Source: Lepidurus packardi
Taxonomy: Eukaryota > Arthropoda > Branchiopoda > Notostraca > Triopsidae
Direction of reading: 5' to 3'
Length of the DNA: 64,000 nt
NCBI GenBank assembly: GCA_023053545.1
Contig: JAKZAN010000005.1
Span: 9,610,001 to 9,674,000 of the forward strand
The notes beneath the pieces are model-generated. The model had not been told where the DNA came from. It saw only the letters and a list, made by a program, of their open reading frames with translations, and searched no databases. The position numbers and the translations under genes are program-made. Shown here piece by piece: positions 58,671-64,000 of the stretch. Positions within the stretch are counted from its first letter, which is position 1, and each line of letters begins with the position of its first letter.

Positions 58671-59904
58671 ACAATTATGATTACAATTTTGATGTACGTA
58701 GCACAACCTTGTATGCAGCTTTGCGTAATTGTATTTGGAGTAATGCATTGCTGGTCGCCAAGTTTGGACTCATACTTCTTGGATATGTAATTAATTCGAC
58801 AGATATCTTAGAATTTCAAAACGGAAAATACCGTTGGTTTGCATTCAAAATTAGCATTCAAATCTTCAGGTTGTCAATTTTATTGGAAGTCTAAGTGAGT
58901 TACATTACTGTTCCCAACAATGCCGTCTTGACTTATCCACGCGCTTATGACACTGCGGAACAGGGAATCTCTTCTTTGCCACGAAATATTGGAACACAAA
59001 GAAGCCAAGTCTTTATCTTATTTGATAATTTGATGTATTGTCACGTTCTACTCTCTTTCATGCTAACTCTCACTTTCCGTTACAACAATCAAATTTTACA
59101 TTGAAGGAACGAACTGGCTTATGGTAAGGTCAAGCATGAACTGTTCTTACAGGCTGGGTGCAGGGGATTTCATTCTTTCTAATAATGAATTTTAGGATTC
59201 GTGGTTGAGAGGCTACCAAATTTAACTGTTGGGCAACAATCAATGTCACAGCATTTTACCACCACAGGGACCATACATGGGATATTAAATCTTAATTTAC
59301 AAGTTCCGGGTTTATTCTCAAAAATTCTATATAGTAAGGGTATTCATAGGAAAATAGGAGACAATAGGAAAGGGAGCTCTTGAGAAAAAATCCTTTTCGG
59401 CTTCGTCCGGAACAATTACTTTGAGGGTTAAACAAATAGTTTAACACATCGAAAAGCAAAACAATTCAATAAATTCGAAGGACCGTTTTTTCTTGAAAAT
59501 GTTTCCGGGTACTCTCGGACTGCTTCCGAGAGTTGACTCACATTGGAAAGTGGCGCGCTGAGCACTCGGCGTCCATCCATTGGTTAAGGCTTGGATCCCT
59601 GCGAATAGTTTCCAGAAACATATTTTTGGCTTAAATGCGCGAATCCCTGAATCGAATCCTTATGTAGCTTTAACATTATGTTTCTTAAATAAACTTGCGA
59701 GTTATAAATTCTTTAGTGAAATAAGCGAAATTTTTAAATTCTTATTTCCGTATTTCCACCAGAAGCTTCTTTCTGGATAGGGATTTTTCCTTTAGTTTGG
59801 TGCGTGACAAGCAAGAAAGAGGACGTGTTTTCTACTGCTCGTATAAAGCTAGGTTTTCCTCGTTGTAATTTATTAATTAGCTTTTCCACCCATTAGCATC
59901 TGCT
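58671..59904. other. Intergenic region fibulin to p97
   Basis: About 1.2 kb with no recognisable gene. Contains the fibulin D-end 3' untranslated region and the p97 promoter. Confidence 0.5.
59842..59848 (+). promoter_or_regulatory. Possible TATA box of p97
   Basis: TATAAAG 63 bp upstream of the p97 ATG. If used, the 5' untranslated region would be only about 30 nt, so this is tentative. Confidence 0.25.
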
Positions 59905-63588
<3,684 letters not shown>

Positions 63589-63786
63589 ATTATAGCTGGC
63601 AGGATCCAAAGAAGTGAAATTTGGTGGGGCAAGATTTTGGAGGTAGACAGTTCTTTTTTTAATTCATTTTCGTCTTTTTTTCTCACAGTCTCCCAATGTT
63701 TGTAATCCATAAATGGATAAGAAAGCTTTGAAAAGTACACCAGAAACTTCCTTAAGAGAACAAATCAAGGACTCTGGGACCAGAAC

Positions 63787-63792
63787 TTTATT
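63787..63792 (-). terminator. Poly(A) signal AATAAA for adenosine kinase
   Basis: Minus-strand canonical hexamer about 25 bp after the adenosine kinase stop codon. The stop-to-stop distance to p97 is about 230 bp, so the two 3' untranslated regions are short or overlap. Confidence 0.5.
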
Positions 63793-63817
63793 AATACTAC
63801 GGAACACATGAATTTAA

Positions 63818-64000
63818 TTAATTAGACATGAAGTCAGGTGTTTGGGAAGGGATTTTGCACCCAATTTCCCTGATTATGGCTTTGGCCGCCAAATCTCCAC
63901 ATTTCAAACACGATTCTAGAGAGCCTTGTGAGACTAACTTCGCCAAGAAACCCGCCACGAAAGCGTCCCCAGCACCTGTTGTATCCTTAACTTGATCAGC
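63818..64000 (-). CDS. ADK: Adenosine kinase, C-terminal part
   Basis: The last 60 codons and stop of a PfkB-family sugar/nucleoside kinase; the rest lies beyond the window. DTTGAGDAFVAGFLAKL is the PfkB signature 2, with the catalytic Asp and the anion hole GAGD. CGDLAAKAIIREIGCKIP matches the adenosine kinase end (AA-x-III-R--GC) better than ribokinase or fructokinase. The family member phosphorylates adenosine to AMP in purine salvage. No frame break in the visible part. Confidence 0.9.
   Translation of the reverse strand, partial: ADQVKDTTGAGDAFVAGFLAKLVSQGSLESCLKCGDLAAKAIIREIGCKIPSQTPDFMSN

Overview
This window is nuclear DNA from an invertebrate animal. Its genes are split by spliceosomal introns (mostly GT-AG, shortest about 47-60 bp). 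The products are metazoan-specific: a natriuretic-peptide-type receptor guanylate cyclase, a DEG/ENaC channel, a Cys-loop channel, fibulin-1 and an EB-module membrane protein. The dynein intermediate chain resembles insect forms and EB modules are typical of nematodes and arthropods, so an ecdysozoan (arthropod or tardigrade-like) is likely; I cannot name a species. All gene models were spliced by hand by requiring AG/GT sites and a continuous reading phase at every junction. There are no bacterial, viral or CRISPR features.

Layout. 1-9263 (-): receptor guanylate cyclase, 19 exons visible, 3' end outside the window. 12271-15027 (-): a second signal peptide plus the N-terminal half of a natriuretic-receptor ligand-binding domain, with no cyclase of its own. 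16276-21852 (+): cytoplasmic dynein intermediate chain with two candidate cassette exons. 21939-23212 (-): SETD9-like SET-domain protein. 23404-25464 (+): PNPLA8-like calcium-independent phospholipase A2, sharing a 191-bp divergent promoter with SETD9. 26096-28338 (+): DEG/ENaC channel. 28688-32352 (+): ALIX, with a candidate alternative last exon at 32601-32680. 33660-36059 (+): Cys-loop ligand-gated channel subunit. 37136-41769 (-): single-pass membrane protein with two EB-like modules. 43166-46191 (+): STT3B catalytic subunit of oligosaccharyltransferase. 46553-46626 and 47355-47428 (+): two identical tRNA-Asn(GTT). 47674-48682 (+): 17beta-HSD10 type short-chain dehydrogenase. 49969-58670 (+): fibulin-1 with about 22 EGF-like modules and two alternative C-terminal ends. 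59905-63588 (+): p97/VCP AAA ATPase. 63818-64000 (-): 3' end of adenosine kinase.

The genes do not form one pathway. They are a compact cluster of unrelated housekeeping, membrane-traffic, signalling and matrix genes, some with very short spacers (86 bp between the dynein and SETD9 stop codons; 191 bp between the SETD9 and PNPLA8 start codons).

The most interesting signal is the partial second receptor. Its three exons end at the same homologous position and in the same phase as exon 2 of the full receptor, so it could be spliced onto the shared exons 3-19. That would give one cyclase two different ligand-binding front halves. Other points of interest are the conserved C/D-type split ends of fibulin, a tandem triplication that copies a fibulin splice acceptor, a possible ALIX isoform without its proline-rich tail, two GC-AG introns, and several non-coding repeats (a TTAA-flanked MITE-like element, a 137-bp palindrome array and two direct repeats).
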